A stretch of DNA of 64,000 nucleotides from Bacteroides bouchesdurhonensis (GCF_900155865.1 NZ_LT707006.1:591490-655489), one strand, 5' to 3'. Shown: positions 8,532-18,420, counted from the first letter of the stretch. Notes: generated by a model not told the origin, from the letters alone. Numbers and translations: made by a program.

Positions 8532-9938
8532 TTATTCTGTAGTTAAGTAACGAATTCCTTTGTTGTTGATATCACCAATATAGAAGATTTCCTGTTCTGC
8601 ATCGTAAGCCAAGGAAGTCGGTCGGTTGAAGCGTGCTTCCGTAAGTGGAGCTCCATCTACATAACCCGTATATTTTTTATCTGCATTATAGTTACTTCGT
8701 CCTGCTACCATGGTGGCTACACCTTCTGGAGTCAATTTCCAGATACAATGATTTACATCATCACTGAAATAGAAATCGTAAAGCTCTTTCTTACCGGCTA
8801 CTTCATACTCTCTATTTTTTACGAATATTCCAGCCCATGGTTCTTCAAATCTAGCTACGTTACCAACTCCTTCTGTGCATCCTTTTGAACTGAGAGAACC
8901 GGCTATTACTCTTGGTGTATCAAATAATTTTGTTTCTTCGTTGTAGTCAGATCTCATAATTGCTCCTCTTTGTGGTGCAAATACATACATATATTTTTCT
9001 GATGGATGTAGTAGTAATCTTGTGTGTGCTGAACCACCACCGATAGCTGTCAATGTGAAACATTTTATTGGCTTAACATCTATATTGGGTAGTATGTCAT
9101 TGGCACGTTGCATCTTGTAAATCGCTCCATCATTCCAAGATGAATAAAATACTGAACCATCTCTCATTGATATGCAACCATAACTACAATATCCATAGTT
9201 ATAAGCACGAATCTTACGGAACTGCTCACTTCGTAATGCATAATATATGTTAGGGGCTGTATTATCAGCTCCATGTCCATTATCATCAGGGAACAATAAC
9301 GTATCACCATCAGCTGTGAAAGTAAAAGATACCATTTTTGCATACTGCGTTCTTGGAAAGAGACGTTTTACATAGCGTTGAGTGAGATTCAATTCACGAA
9401 AACCATCATAATAGTTACTTGAGAACAGTATTTGATCACCATTTTCCGATGGCTTAGGATCAAAAACCATCCAGTCATTTGAAGGACACGATCCTTCACC
9501 GTCGAAAGAGCCATCTTGAAAAGCGGAGTTACCATCCTCATCTACTTTGCGAAGTAGGGTGCCCACTACTGTTCTAGCCTCATAGTTGAATGGTTCTTCA
9601 AATGTATAATCTGCAACAGTCTCACCGTTTTTACCATCAATTCGAACGCTCACATTACCGTCATAAGCACGTTTTGGAACCATACAATAGAGCTTTCTAC
9701 CATCCGAACCAATGGTCATAGCTTCCTGTCCACCTATGTTTATGTGTATTTTTGAAAGGTCTTTCCCAAAATTACTACCCGTAATGTACATTCGAGTACG
9801 TACCGGTCCTTCTTTGGGGGTAAAATCTGTAAAAACTACAGGTTGAGATGGATCAAACTCGCTAGAGTCATTTTCATCCTTACAACCCACTAATAATATG
9901 CTACATAAAGCTAGCATGTAAAATAAGTGTTTATTCAT
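8532..9938 (-). CDS. Cassette 1 IPT/TIG plus NHL-propeller lipoprotein
   Basis: 468-aa lipoprotein, first gene of cassette 1. Signal MNKHLFYMLALCSILLVGC (Cys19). An IPT/TIG immunoglobulin-like domain follows (about 33-115: FTPKEGPVRTRMYITGSNFG), then a beta-propeller with NHL-type blades; the last blades carry GNVARFEEPWAG and EARFNRPTSLAYDAEQEIFYIGD. No catalytic residues are evident, so surface binding or scaffolding next to the SusCD pair is the likely role. The Asp/Cys-Pro linker after Cys is shorter than in the paralogs, which explains its shorter length. 20 bp upstream of SusC. The upstream leader carries the conserved element at 10153-10170. Confidence 0.85.
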   Translation of the reverse strand: MNKHLFYMLALCSILLVGCKDENDSSEFDPSQPVVFTDFTPKEGPVRTRMYITGSNFGKDLSKIHINIGGQEAMTIGSDGRKLYCMVPKRAYDGNVSVRIDGKNGETVADYTFEEPFNYEARTVVGTLLRKVDEDGNSAFQDGSFDGEGSCPSNDWMVFDPKPSENGDQILFSSNYYDGFRELNLTQRYVKRLFPRTQYAKMVSFTFTADGDTLLFPDDNGHGADNTAPNIYYALRSEQFRKIRAYNYGYCSYGCISMRDGSVFYSSWNDGAIYKMQRANDILPNIDVKPIKCFTLTAIGGGSAHTRLLLHPSEKYMYVFAPQRGAIMRSDYNEETKLFDTPRVIAGSLSSKGCTEGVGNVARFEEPWAGIFVKNREYEVAGKKELYDFYFSDDVNHCIWKLTPEGVATMVAGRSNYNADKKYTGYVDGAPLTEARFNRPTSLAYDAEQEIFYIGDINNKGIRYLTTE

Positions 9939-9963
9939 AAATTAAACAATTAAAAAGGTTAAT
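9939..9963 (-). promoter_or_regulatory. Conserved AT-rich leader of cassette 1
   Basis: On the minus strand this stretch up to the ATG is the same ATTAACCTTTTTAATT-type leader found before cassettes 2-4, differing at one base (GTTTAATTT instead of ATTTAATTT). It has no Shine-Dalgarno. Strong conservation next to otherwise diverged upstream DNA suggests a translation or mRNA-stability role. Confidence 0.5.
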
Positions 9964-10152
9964 GTAATATATTATGTAATTTGCATTAAGGATAAAGATT
10001 TTTTATTTGTTAGCTGAATTAATGCAATGTATCTTTTCCCAAATGCTATTTTAGATTTATTGCCAATTATGGTAGTGATATATTTCTCGTCTATTATTAA
10101 TTTATTTCTAGTATATTGAGATATCGTTTGTATAACATATTTTATATAAGTA

Positions 10153-10170
10153 ACATAATGCGAATTATGT
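10153..10170 (-). repeat. 18-bp inverted-arm element, copy 1 (upstream of cassette 1)
   Basis: Minus strand reads ACATAATTCGCATTATGT toward cassette 1: arms ACATAAT and ATTATGT around the asymmetric core TCGC. It lies 215 bp before the first start codon of the cassette. Identical to copies 2 and 4 over all 18 bases. Candidate site-specific recombination site; a repressor or activator operator is the alternative. Confidence 0.8.
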
Positions 10171-10338
10171 ATTTCTTGGCTGGATAGGTAAAAGAGGCTA
10201 GTTTTATAATATAGAATGTTGAATAAGTGGAATTTATTTCCATGGAGGTGATAACTTTGAGGTTTACCATTGTTTTATTATAGAAATATTAGAAGATTGC
10301 TTTTTATAAATTTGAAAAAATAGAGTGTATAGAATACT

Positions 10339-10373
10339 CTAGTATTATTTCGTAAATAATACTAGCAAAATTA
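10339..10373 (-). promoter_or_regulatory. Hairpin plus -7-like box upstream of cassette 1
   Basis: CTAGTATTATTT (10339-10350) and its perfect complement (10354-10365) form a 12-bp stem with a 3-nt CGT loop. Directly abutting it, minus strand TAATTTTG (complement of 10366-10373) fits the TAnnTTTG -7 consensus pointing at cassette 1. No good -33 box. A transcript from here would begin inside the hairpin or the hairpin could be an operator. Confidence 0.4.
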
Positions 10374-11338
10374 CTATTAAGTATGTTGGGTAATTTAAAA
10401 GTGGATAAATCTATTAGTTTATACTGAAGTGTTCTTCCTACTCCTAATTGCTATAGCGATGACTTTTTATGCAAAGTCAGTTTAGAATCAGTTTTTTATA
10501 ATAAGCGGCAATGATTTATTAATGGAAATTTGTATGAGAATAATTTCTCATGTAAAAAATCTAGTGATACTTATTTATGATGGAATAATAAGATAGTAGA
10601 ATATTTAAAGTTTATTTTTATAATTGATATTGACTTTTAATTAAGTCTTATTTACATATAAGTAAGATTTGCTGAACATATTTGAAAATGGATAATATTG
10701 TTAATCCTATCGAATCCTTGCTAATATGTTTTAATGAAAAGGATATGCTAATGAATGGAAACATCTCAATTATTATGAAGAATTTATTAATATAGATGTT
10801 TAGGCTAAGAAAAATGCAGGCAATATTTTAGTTCTATGATAAATCGAAACTCAATGAAAGGGATAAATACAACATGTAAGAAATGCCTTATCTATTATCT
10901 TATTTTCTCTCTTATGAATATGATTATCTTTATCTTAATATAAATAACCAAGAATTAGTGATAGATACATTATATTTATGTAGTATTCGTATATAATTAT
11001 CTTTTGTGTTTTATGAGATGATAAAACTATGATTATAATATTTATACTTATATCGTGTAGTTATTTAAAGTTTCGTTTTGAATAATATTATAAAACACAA
11101 AAAAGTGTTTTTATACCGAAATATATGTTTCTAATTAATGAAAAATCGAATAAATAACTTCTATAACGCTAAAATGATTGAAATATTGTATCTTTTGATT
11201 TGTTTATTCTATTCAATTAGATTTTTCTTTGCTTCCTTTGTACTAAGGAATGTTATATAAAAAGCAATATTTATTAGGCGAAATTCTTTTGTTTTATGAT
11301 AAATATATGGCAAAAACGAAAAATAAGTGATTTTTTTT

Positions 11339-11368
11339 TTTGATTTATGTTTTTTTGTTCTATTTTTG
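11339..11368 (+). promoter_or_regulatory. Bacteroides-type promoter upstream of cassette 2 element
   Basis: TTTG at 11339-11342 and TATTTTTG at 11361-11368 with an 18-bp spacer fit the Bacteroides -33/-7 consensus, the spacer being one base shorter than the usual 19-21. It points through the 18-bp element at 11611 toward cassette 2, giving a leader of about 425 nt. It lies within the candidate invertible segment. Confidence 0.55.
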
Positions 11369-11610
11369 TAGCGACAATAGAAATGAGACTATTTGTTAAC
11401 CGAATTTAAAAATACACAGAATATTATTATGAAAAAGATACAACTATCCGTAATATTCATGATTTTAGAAGTAACAAAGCTTTTAAGATATCTATTTTTG
11501 ATTTATGTTTTAAATGCTGTATCCATTATATTTTTAGAGGTACACAAATTATATATGTCTTGTAAACTAAGTGGTGCTATACATTCTTTATATTTATCAA
11601 TTTTAAGAAT

Positions 11611-11628
11611 ACATAATTCGCATTATGT
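11611..11628 (+). repeat. 18-bp inverted-arm element, copy 2 (upstream of cassette 2)
   Basis: ACATAATTCGCATTATGT on the plus strand, 171 bp before the first ATG of cassette 2, followed by CATGTTGGG as at copies 3 and 4. On its outer side AAGAATACAT resembles the AAGAAATACAT beside copy 1, so similarity between copies 1 and 2 extends into the spacer they enclose. Confidence 0.8.
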
Positions 11629-11774
11629 CATGTTGGGGGGTGAATTTAAACTGAGAATAAGTATCGATAGAATTGAATGTATTTAAACGAAGTTTGATAT
11701 ATAGGATAAAACAGTTATTTATATTATATGCATAGTTAGACTATATACATATATTACCTAATAAATATATTTTT

Positions 11775-11799
11775 ATTAACCTTTTTAATTATTTAATTT
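11775..11799 (+). promoter_or_regulatory. Conserved AT-rich leader of cassette 2
   Basis: 25 bases directly before the ATG, identical to the leader of cassette 3 (the identity also covers the preceding TTTTT run) and one T longer than that of cassette 4. No Shine-Dalgarno. Confidence 0.5.
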
Positions 11800-13236
11800 A
11801 TGGATAAACACCTGATTGTAGCACTTATGTGCTGTTTATTTATGGTCGGCTGCAAAGACGACTTCAAAGATCCTAGCATATGGGATTTTAAACCGTGTGA
11901 TCCGTCAAAGCCAATAGAGTTTACAGACTTTACCCCTAAAGAAGGAGGCGTACGTACTCGAATGTATATCATGGGCTCAAATTTTGGTACGGATGAAAGC
12001 AAAATTCATGTAACGATAGGGGGGCAAAAAACACCAGTCATCGCATGTGATGGCTCAAAAATTCATTGTATGCTTCCGGCACGTGCTTATAACGGTGATA
12101 TTAAAGTTGTTATTAATGACAAAGATGGTAATGTTGTAGCAGATTATGCATTTGAAGAACGTTTTGATTACAAGTCTCAAGTAGTAGTCGGAACATTATT
12201 GAGAAATTATAATTCAGAAACTGGAGCAGCTCCGTTCCAAGATGGTGCTTTCTCTGAAGGTGCCGGAATTCCAAGGTCTGATTGGATGATGTTTGATCCT
12301 AAACCAGATAATGGAGACAAAATAATATTTACGTCTAGTTTTACGGATGGAAGTGAAGGTATCCGCATGATTAATCTGACAAAACAAGAGGTGAAGACGA
12401 TTTATACGGGGTCACGATCTCCGAAAATGCAAACTTTTACTTTCTCGGCAGACGGTGATACATTGTTGATTGCTGATGATAATGGTAAGGGTAATCTAGG
12501 TGATGTCTCAATGCCTAACATCCATTATTTATTGCGTTCGGAAGGCTTTCAGAAGTTACGTCCATATTCCTATGCTTCATGTACTTATGCTGTGGCATAT
12601 ATGCCGGATGGTACTGTTTTCTTTACCACTTATACAGGTGGATCTATTATGAAACTTATCCGTAATAGTGGAGTTCCAGTAATAGACAGAACCTCAACTG
12701 TTTGTTTCGATTTTCTCAAGAGTGCAGGTCGCCAAATAAAAATGAAGGCACATCCGAGTGGGAAATTTGTTTATGTATTTAGCCGTTATGATGGCGGTAT
12801 TTATAAAAGTGACTATGATCCTGTCACTAAAATGCTGGTAAGTCCTACACTTGTTGCCGGTTCTTCTTATGGTGGCTCTGCGGGAGATCTAAGAGAAGGA
12901 GTTGGCTCATTAGCTCGTTTCGGACTTCCTTGGTGTGGTGATTTTGTAAAAAACCCCAAATATGTGGAGGAAGGTAAAGAAGATGTTTATGATTTTTATA
13001 TCGCAGATCAACTTGGACACTGTATCTGGAAGATTACTCCCGAAGGCATTGCTTCCATTGTTGCAGGACGTAGTAATTATACTGCAGACAATGCTTACAA
13101 TGGATATATTGATGGAGAACCTTTACATGAAGCTCGTTTCAATAGTCCGAAATCTATAACGTATGATGAAGAGGAAGAAACATTCTATATTGGTGATACT
13201 GGAAATCGTTGTGTCCGTTATCTAAGAACTGAATAA
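11800..13236 (+). CDS. Cassette 2 IPT/TIG plus NHL-propeller lipoprotein
   Basis: 478 aa, signal MDKHLIVALMCCLFMVGC (Cys18), a short linker with WDFKPCDPSKP, an IPT/TIG domain (about 40-120, FTPKEGGVRTRMYIMGSNFG) and a C-terminal NHL-type propeller with blades ending HCIWKITPEGIASIVAGRSNY and EARFNSPKSITYDEEEETFYIGD. Near-identical in length and very similar in sequence to the cassette 4 protein (same signal peptide apart from one residue), so cassettes 2 and 4 appear to be sister copies for this gene. 28 bp before SusC; the spacer ATACTATATACTATAAAA also occurs at this junction in cassette 3. Confidence 0.87.
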   Translation: MDKHLIVALMCCLFMVGCKDDFKDPSIWDFKPCDPSKPIEFTDFTPKEGGVRTRMYIMGSNFGTDESKIHVTIGGQKTPVIACDGSKIHCMLPARAYNGDIKVVINDKDGNVVADYAFEERFDYKSQVVVGTLLRNYNSETGAAPFQDGAFSEGAGIPRSDWMMFDPKPDNGDKIIFTSSFTDGSEGIRMINLTKQEVKTIYTGSRSPKMQTFTFSADGDTLLIADDNGKGNLGDVSMPNIHYLLRSEGFQKLRPYSYASCTYAVAYMPDGTVFFTTYTGGSIMKLIRNSGVPVIDRTSTVCFDFLKSAGRQIKMKAHPSGKFVYVFSRYDGGIYKSDYDPVTKMLVSPTLVAGSSYGGSAGDLREGVGSLARFGLPWCGDFVKNPKYVEEGKEDVYDFYIADQLGHCIWKITPEGIASIVAGRSNYTADNAYNGYIDGEPLHEARFNSPKSITYDEEEETFYIGDTGNRCVRYLRTE

Positions 13237-13264
13237 TACTATATACTATAAAAGCATATTTAAT

Positions 13265-16200
13265 ATGAAAAAAATATTTTTACTGTTTTTGTTGGTGATA
13301 GGATGTATCAGTGCTTCCTATGCACAAGAACAACAAATAGAAGTAACAGGAACCGTTACTGATGTAAACAAAGAACCTCTTATAGGTGTAAACATCACTG
13401 TAAAAAACATGCCTGGATTCGGTGTGATGACTGATATAAATGGTAAATATAAAATAAAAGTACCTGATTATTCCACATTAATTTTTTCTTATGTAGGATT
13501 CCAATCAAAAGAAGTATTGGTAAAAGATAAGAAAGTGATTGATGTTATCATGAAAGAAGATGAGAATAATGTATTGGATGAAGTTACTATTACAGGTACT
13601 GGTGCACAGAAAAAGATTACTGTAACCGGAGCTGTGACTACAGTAGATGTGTCTCAGTTGAAAACTCCCTCCTCTAGCATCACAAATGCTTTGGCTGGAA
13701 ATGTACCAGGTATCTTGGCGCGTCAGACTTCCGGGCAGCCGGGTGATAATATCTCCGAGTTCTGGATCCGCGGTATTTCCACTTTTGGAGCGGGATCCAG
13801 TGCATTGGTCTTAGTAGATGGATTCGAACGTGACTTGAATGAAGTGAATGTAGAAGATATTCAAGATTTCTCGGTATTGAAAGATGCTTCTGCAACAGCT
13901 ATTTATGGTTCTCGAGGTGCGAATGGTGTTGTATTAATCACTACCAAACGAGGAAAAGAGGGTAAGACAAAGGTAAACGTAAAGGTTGAAACATCTTATA
14001 GTACACGTACCAAGACCCCGGAATTTGTAGATGGTGTTACTTATGTTAATATGGTAAATGAGGCTTTTACTACACGTAGCAAACCTGCTCCTTATTCAGC
14101 TGAAGACGTTGAACTTTTTAGAAACGGACTTGATCCGGAATTATTCCCGAATGTAGATTGGATGGACCTGATTCTTAAGAAAGGTGCTCCTATCTATCGT
14201 GCTACAGTCGATTTGAGTGGCGGTGGTACTACTGCACGTTATTTCGTTTCTGCAAGTTACGTAGACGAAGGTGGTATGTATAAAACAGATGAAGGATTGA
14301 AAGAATATAATACCAATGCAAACTATCGTCGTTGGAACTATCGTATGAATATTGATTTGAATCTGACAAAAACGACTTTATTGAAAGTTGGCGTATCCGG
14401 TTCTTTGGACAAACAGAACCAGCCGGGAGGATCAGCCAGTCAAATTTGGATTTCTGCGCTCTCATACAATCCTATTGCTACTCCGGTGAAATATAAAGAT
14501 GGAAAGTGGGCTGCACAGGGAACAAATAACCAAATAAACCCATGGTTCTTGGTTACCCAAATGGGATATGCAGAAAAGTGGAATAATAAAATTCAAACTA
14601 CTATTAATTTAGAACAAGATTTGAAGTTTATTACTGAAGGATTGAAATTCTACGGACGATTCGGATATGATACTAATACCTATAACACTAACTCACATAT
14701 TAAGTATCCTGATATGTGGAAAGCACAAAATAAACGAAATGCTGAAGGAAAGTTAGAATATGATAAGGTAGTATCTGAACAGTTGATGGTAGTTAATCCA
14801 CATGCAACTGGTAACCGTAAGGAATATCTGGAAGCTGAATTACATTACAACCGTACTTTTGGTGACCATATAGTAGGTGGCGTTTTAAAATATTCACAAG
14901 ATAAGACAGTAAATACCTCTGAAAACCTTGAGAAAAACGCAATTCAAGCTATTGAACGCCGTCATCAGGGATTAGCCGGACGTTTTACTTACGGATGGAA
15001 GTATCGCTATTTCTTTGATTTCAACTTTGGTTACAACGGTTCGGAGAACTTTGCAACAGGACATCAGTTCGGTTTCTTCCCGGCTTATTCCGCAGCTTGG
15101 AACATTGCAGAAGAGCCAATTATTAAAAAGATTTTACCGTGGATGAATATGTTCAAACTCCGTTATTCATACGGTAAGGTAGGTAATGACTATTTATCAT
15201 CACGCTTCCCTTATTTGTCAACGTATAAAACTGAAGATAAATATGGCTATTATTACGGAGATATAGGTACTAATAGTTCTACCGGGGCCTTCTATCAAGG
15301 ATTGACGTACAGTAATTTCGCTTCAACAGGTATTACTTGGGAAGTTGCAAAGAAACATGATGTCGGTGTTGATTTCTCTCTATTCAACGATAAGTTTAGT
15401 GGTACTGTAGATTACTTCCATGAACAACGTGATGGGATTTACATGAAACGTACTTATTTACCCTATAGTACCGGATTGTTGGAATATTCTCCATATGCTA
15501 ATGTAGGATCTGTTTTGTCAAGAGGTTTTGATGGGAATATAGCTTATAATCAAAAACTAGGAGATGTTGCTCTTACTTTCCGTGCAAATATGACTTATAG
15601 TAAGAATGAAATCAAAGCGTATGATGAAGCTTATAGTCATTTTGACTACAAGAGAAACCAAGGTTTCCGTGTAGACCAATTAAGAGGACTAATCTCAGAA
15701 GGATTGTTTGTAGACTATGATGATATTCGCAATAGCCCAAAGCAAACATTTGGGGATGTAGCTCCAGGTGATATTAAATATAAGGATGTGAATGGTGACG
15801 GAGTAATTGATAGTAACGATGAAGTGCCTATTGGGGCTACAACTAGACCTAACTTGATCTATGGTTTCGGTTTGTCTGCTCAATGGAAAGGATTCGATTT
15901 CAACTTACATTTCCAAGGAGCTGGAAAATCTTCTTTTGTACTTTATGGTTCGGTAGCTTATCCTCTTAGTCAACAATATTGGGGTAATATCCTAACCGAT
16001 GTGGTAGGCAATTACTGGTCATTGGGAGAAAATGAAAATCCGAATGCAAAATATCCTCGTCTTACTTTTGGAGGAAATAGTAACAATTACCGTACTTCTA
16101 CTTATTGGATGCGTGACGGCTCTTATCTCCGTCTGAAGAATTTGGAATTAGGTTATACATTACCTACACAATGGACAAGAAGTTTATATCTAAATAAGGT

Positions 16201-16336
16201 ACGAATCTATCTTATGGGAACTAATTTACTGACATTCTCCAGTTTCAAACTGTGGGATCCTGAAATGGGAAGCGGAACAGGAGAGAAATATCCTTTATCT
16301 AGAACCTATACAATAGGATTAACCGTTAATTTATAA
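13265..16336 (+). CDS. Cassette 2 SusC/RagA-family TonB-dependent transporter
   Basis: 1023 aa. Signal peptide to SYAQ, carboxypeptidase-regulatory-like domain (about 24-105), plug with SGQPGDNISEFWIRGIS and DGFERDLNEVNVEDIQDF, barrel ending YPLSRTYTIGLTVNL. The first two thirds is almost the same as in cassettes 3 and 4 (for example DVNGDGVIDSNDEVPIGATTRPNLIYGFGL), while extracellular-loop segments differ (FPYLSTYKTEDKYGYYYGDIGTNSSTGAFYQG), as expected for paralogs diversified at the ligand-facing side. 11 bp before SusD, the same spacing as in cassettes 3 and 4. Confidence 0.95.
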   Translation: MKKIFLLFLLVIGCISASYAQEQQIEVTGTVTDVNKEPLIGVNITVKNMPGFGVMTDINGKYKIKVPDYSTLIFSYVGFQSKEVLVKDKKVIDVIMKEDENNVLDEVTITGTGAQKKITVTGAVTTVDVSQLKTPSSSITNALAGNVPGILARQTSGQPGDNISEFWIRGISTFGAGSSALVLVDGFERDLNEVNVEDIQDFSVLKDASATAIYGSRGANGVVLITTKRGKEGKTKVNVKVETSYSTRTKTPEFVDGVTYVNMVNEAFTTRSKPAPYSAEDVELFRNGLDPELFPNVDWMDLILKKGAPIYRATVDLSGGGTTARYFVSASYVDEGGMYKTDEGLKEYNTNANYRRWNYRMNIDLNLTKTTLLKVGVSGSLDKQNQPGGSASQIWISALSYNPIATPVKYKDGKWAAQGTNNQINPWFLVTQMGYAEKWNNKIQTTINLEQDLKFITEGLKFYGRFGYDTNTYNTNSHIKYPDMWKAQNKRNAEGKLEYDKVVSEQLMVVNPHATGNRKEYLEAELHYNRTFGDHIVGGVLKYSQDKTVNTSENLEKNAIQAIERRHQGLAGRFTYGWKYRYFFDFNFGYNGSENFATGHQFGFFPAYSAAWNIAEEPIIKKILPWMNMFKLRYSYGKVGNDYLSSRFPYLSTYKTEDKYGYYYGDIGTNSSTGAFYQGLTYSNFASTGITWEVAKKHDVGVDFSLFNDKFSGTVDYFHEQRDGIYMKRTYLPYSTGLLEYSPYANVGSVLSRGFDGNIAYNQKLGDVALTFRANMTYSKNEIKAYDEAYSHFDYKRNQGFRVDQLRGLISEGLFVDYDDIRNSPKQTFGDVAPGDIKYKDVNGDGVIDSNDEVPIGATTRPNLIYGFGLSAQWKGFDFNLHFQGAGKSSFVLYGSVAYPLSQQYWGNILTDVVGNYWSLGENENPNAKYPRLTFGGNSNNYRTSTYWMRDGSYLRLKNLELGYTLPTQWTRSLYLNKVRIYLMGTNLLTFSSFKLWDPEMGSGTGEKYPLSRTYTIGLTVNL

Positions 16337-16347
16337 AATAGAATACT

Positions 16348-18393
16348 ATGAAGAGAAAAATATGCTTAATATTAGGAGTGGCAGTTGTTACTTGCGGACT
16401 GTTCTTCACCTCTTGTTCCGATTATTTAAATGTGGAAAAACATTTTAGAGATACACAATCGGAAGATAAAATATTCGCTGACGATACATATACATTACAA
16501 TGGCTAGCTTATTGCTATTGCCGGTTGCAGGGTGATAATATAGAAGTTGGACATACTCGTTTCTGTCCCCAGAATTTTGCGGACGACCAAGTATTTAGTG
16601 AGACTTATGGACGTTATAAGGCTTATAAACTGGGAGAGATCGGATATGGTTATTCATACAGCGGTTACTACCAGAATGCTTGGAAATGGTCGTATGCAGC
16701 TATCTATCAAGCTACAGTTTTGATTAATAAAGTAGATGCTAATCAAGACTTTACTCCGGATGAGATTCTTGATGTAAAAGGGCAGGCACGTTTCTTACGA
16801 GCTTATTTTTATTGGATGTTGTTAAGAAGATATGGTCCGATTCCTTTATTACCGACTGAAGGGGTTGATTACACTAAATCTTACGATGAACTAAGTTACC
16901 CGCGTAATACATACGATGAATGTGTGGAGTTTATTGCGGAAGAAATGAAACAAGCTGCTAAGGAGTTGCCTGAAAAACGAGATAATCTGAATCTTGCCCG
17001 TCCTACTCGTGGAGCTGCTTTAGCAGTACGTGCTAAAGTCTATCTTTATGGAGCTAGTCCATTGGCTAATGGTAACACTGAAATGGCTGATTTCACAGAT
17101 AAGAGTGGACGTATTTTGATTCCACAAGAATATGATGAGTCTAAATGGGCAAAAGCAGCAGCAGCGGCTAGAGATGTAATAGAGGGCGGTTGGTATAAAC
17201 TTTTTACAATAAAGAAACGGGAAACCGCGGTTGCTGGTGATTATTCTTATCCAAAAACTATCGAGCCTCCGTATAATGAAAAGTACTCAGACAAACCTTT
17301 CCCAGAAGGATGGTCAGATATCGATCCATTCGACTCCTATCGTTCATTGTTTAACGGAGAGGTCTTTTTATATAATAATCCGGAAATAATATTTAGTCGT
17401 GTTGTAAATGACGGTGGAGCTGACCATGATTATTTGGTAGATTATTGTGATGTGGCAGATATGGCTAAGCATCAGATGCCGTCATCTATTGGTGGATGGA
17501 ATATTCACTCAATGACAATGAAGCAATGTGATGCTTATGATATGGCAGATGGAAAACCATACGATCGTACAACCGGACTGACAGGTTTTACTGACAAAAA
17601 TAACAAAGACCTCCATCCATATGATAATTTGGAAGAAGGGATTTGGTTAGGATATGCTAATCGTGAACCTCGTTTTTACGCATCTGTTGGTTATAATGGA
17701 GCAAGATGGAATTGTACAAGTGCTACTGGAACAGGATCCGAAAAGATTATAAATAAGCAAGTATGGTACTATCGGGGTGACACAGACGGGCGTTCCAATG
17801 GAACTGAGCGTTGGTTGGTTACCGGTATTGGAATTAAGAAGTATGTTCATCCATCCGACTGTGCATCATATGGTGGGTCGATTGTTGAGAAAGTAGAACC
17901 GGCTCTTCGTTATGCTGATATATTACTTTCATATGCAGAAGCATTGAATAATTTGACAACTACCTATGAAATTCCTTCTTGGGATGAAAGTACAACATAT
18001 ACTATTAGCCGTGATGTGGAACAAATGCGTCGTGGTGTGAAACCTGTCCGTATGCGTGCCGGAATGCCTGATTATGATGACGATGTATATGGTAATCGTG
18101 ATGCATTCTTTAATAAAATCGTACATGAACGCCAAATCGAGTTCTTTGCAGAAAGCCAACGTTACTATGATGTACGCCGTTGGAAGATTGCACCGGAACA
18201 TGAAGGAGGACAGATTTACGGTTGCAACGTAATGATGGATAAGACACATGCTGAGGCGTTCTATACACCAGTTCGGGTGGCTGGAGTCCAGACTGCTTTC
18301 TCTCGGAAGCAATACTTTTGGCCCATGAATTATGATGAACTGAAACGGAATAAGAATATGACCCAAGCTCCAGGATGGCAGGATTATGATTAA
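16348..18393 (+). CDS. Cassette 2 SusD/RagB-family lipoprotein
   Basis: 681 aa, signal with lipobox FTSC (Cys23) and SDYLNVEKHF. Shares with cassettes 3 and 4 the stretch RFCPQNFADDQVFSETYGRY, GQARFLRAYFYWMLLRRYGP, ERQIEFFAESQRYYDVRRWK and the C-terminus MTQAPGWQDYD. Differs from them mainly in the middle (around 275-440), the region that in SusD proteins contributes to ligand binding. 27 bp before the DUF4361-like gene. Confidence 0.93.
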   Translation: MKRKICLILGVAVVTCGLFFTSCSDYLNVEKHFRDTQSEDKIFADDTYTLQWLAYCYCRLQGDNIEVGHTRFCPQNFADDQVFSETYGRYKAYKLGEIGYGYSYSGYYQNAWKWSYAAIYQATVLINKVDANQDFTPDEILDVKGQARFLRAYFYWMLLRRYGPIPLLPTEGVDYTKSYDELSYPRNTYDECVEFIAEEMKQAAKELPEKRDNLNLARPTRGAALAVRAKVYLYGASPLANGNTEMADFTDKSGRILIPQEYDESKWAKAAAAARDVIEGGWYKLFTIKKRETAVAGDYSYPKTIEPPYNEKYSDKPFPEGWSDIDPFDSYRSLFNGEVFLYNNPEIIFSRVVNDGGADHDYLVDYCDVADMAKHQMPSSIGGWNIHSMTMKQCDAYDMADGKPYDRTTGLTGFTDKNNKDLHPYDNLEEGIWLGYANREPRFYASVGYNGARWNCTSATGTGSEKIINKQVWYYRGDTDGRSNGTERWLVTGIGIKKYVHPSDCASYGGSIVEKVEPALRYADILLSYAEALNNLTTTYEIPSWDESTTYTISRDVEQMRRGVKPVRMRAGMPDYDDDVYGNRDAFFNKIVHERQIEFFAESQRYYDVRRWKIAPEHEGGQIYGCNVMMDKTHAEAFYTPVRVAGVQTAFSRKQYFWPMNYDELKRNKNMTQAPGWQDYD

Positions 18394-18420
18394 GCGATAT
18401 AACATAAATAATGAAGTAAT

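Larger units (their letters stand above)
9939..11799. other. 1.86-kb gene-poor spacer between divergent cassettes 1 and 2
   Basis: Very AT-rich, no convincing gene. It contains the two conserved cassette leaders, two copies of the 18-bp inverted element facing outward (10153-10170 and 11611-11628), a perfect hairpin at 10339-10365 beside a minus-strand TAATTTTG box (10366-10373), and a good plus-strand promoter match (11339-11368). The 1.44 kb between the elements is a candidate invertible, promoter-bearing segment. An 85-codon ORF at 11429-11686 is judged doubtful. Confidence 0.6.

Noticed and set aside
11090..11114. Small A/T hairpin (AAACAC...GTGTTT) in the cassette 1-2 spacer as a terminator
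   Set aside because: Stem is short and almost all A/T, no gene ends near it; similar stems are expected by chance here.
11393..11686. 97-codon ORF starting from TTG, upstream of cassette 2
   Set aside because: Start codon is non-ATG, composition is that of the surrounding AT-rich spacer, and no family is recognisable. Only the shorter ATG version is mentioned as a finding because of its position relative to promoter and site; I do not list it as a gene.
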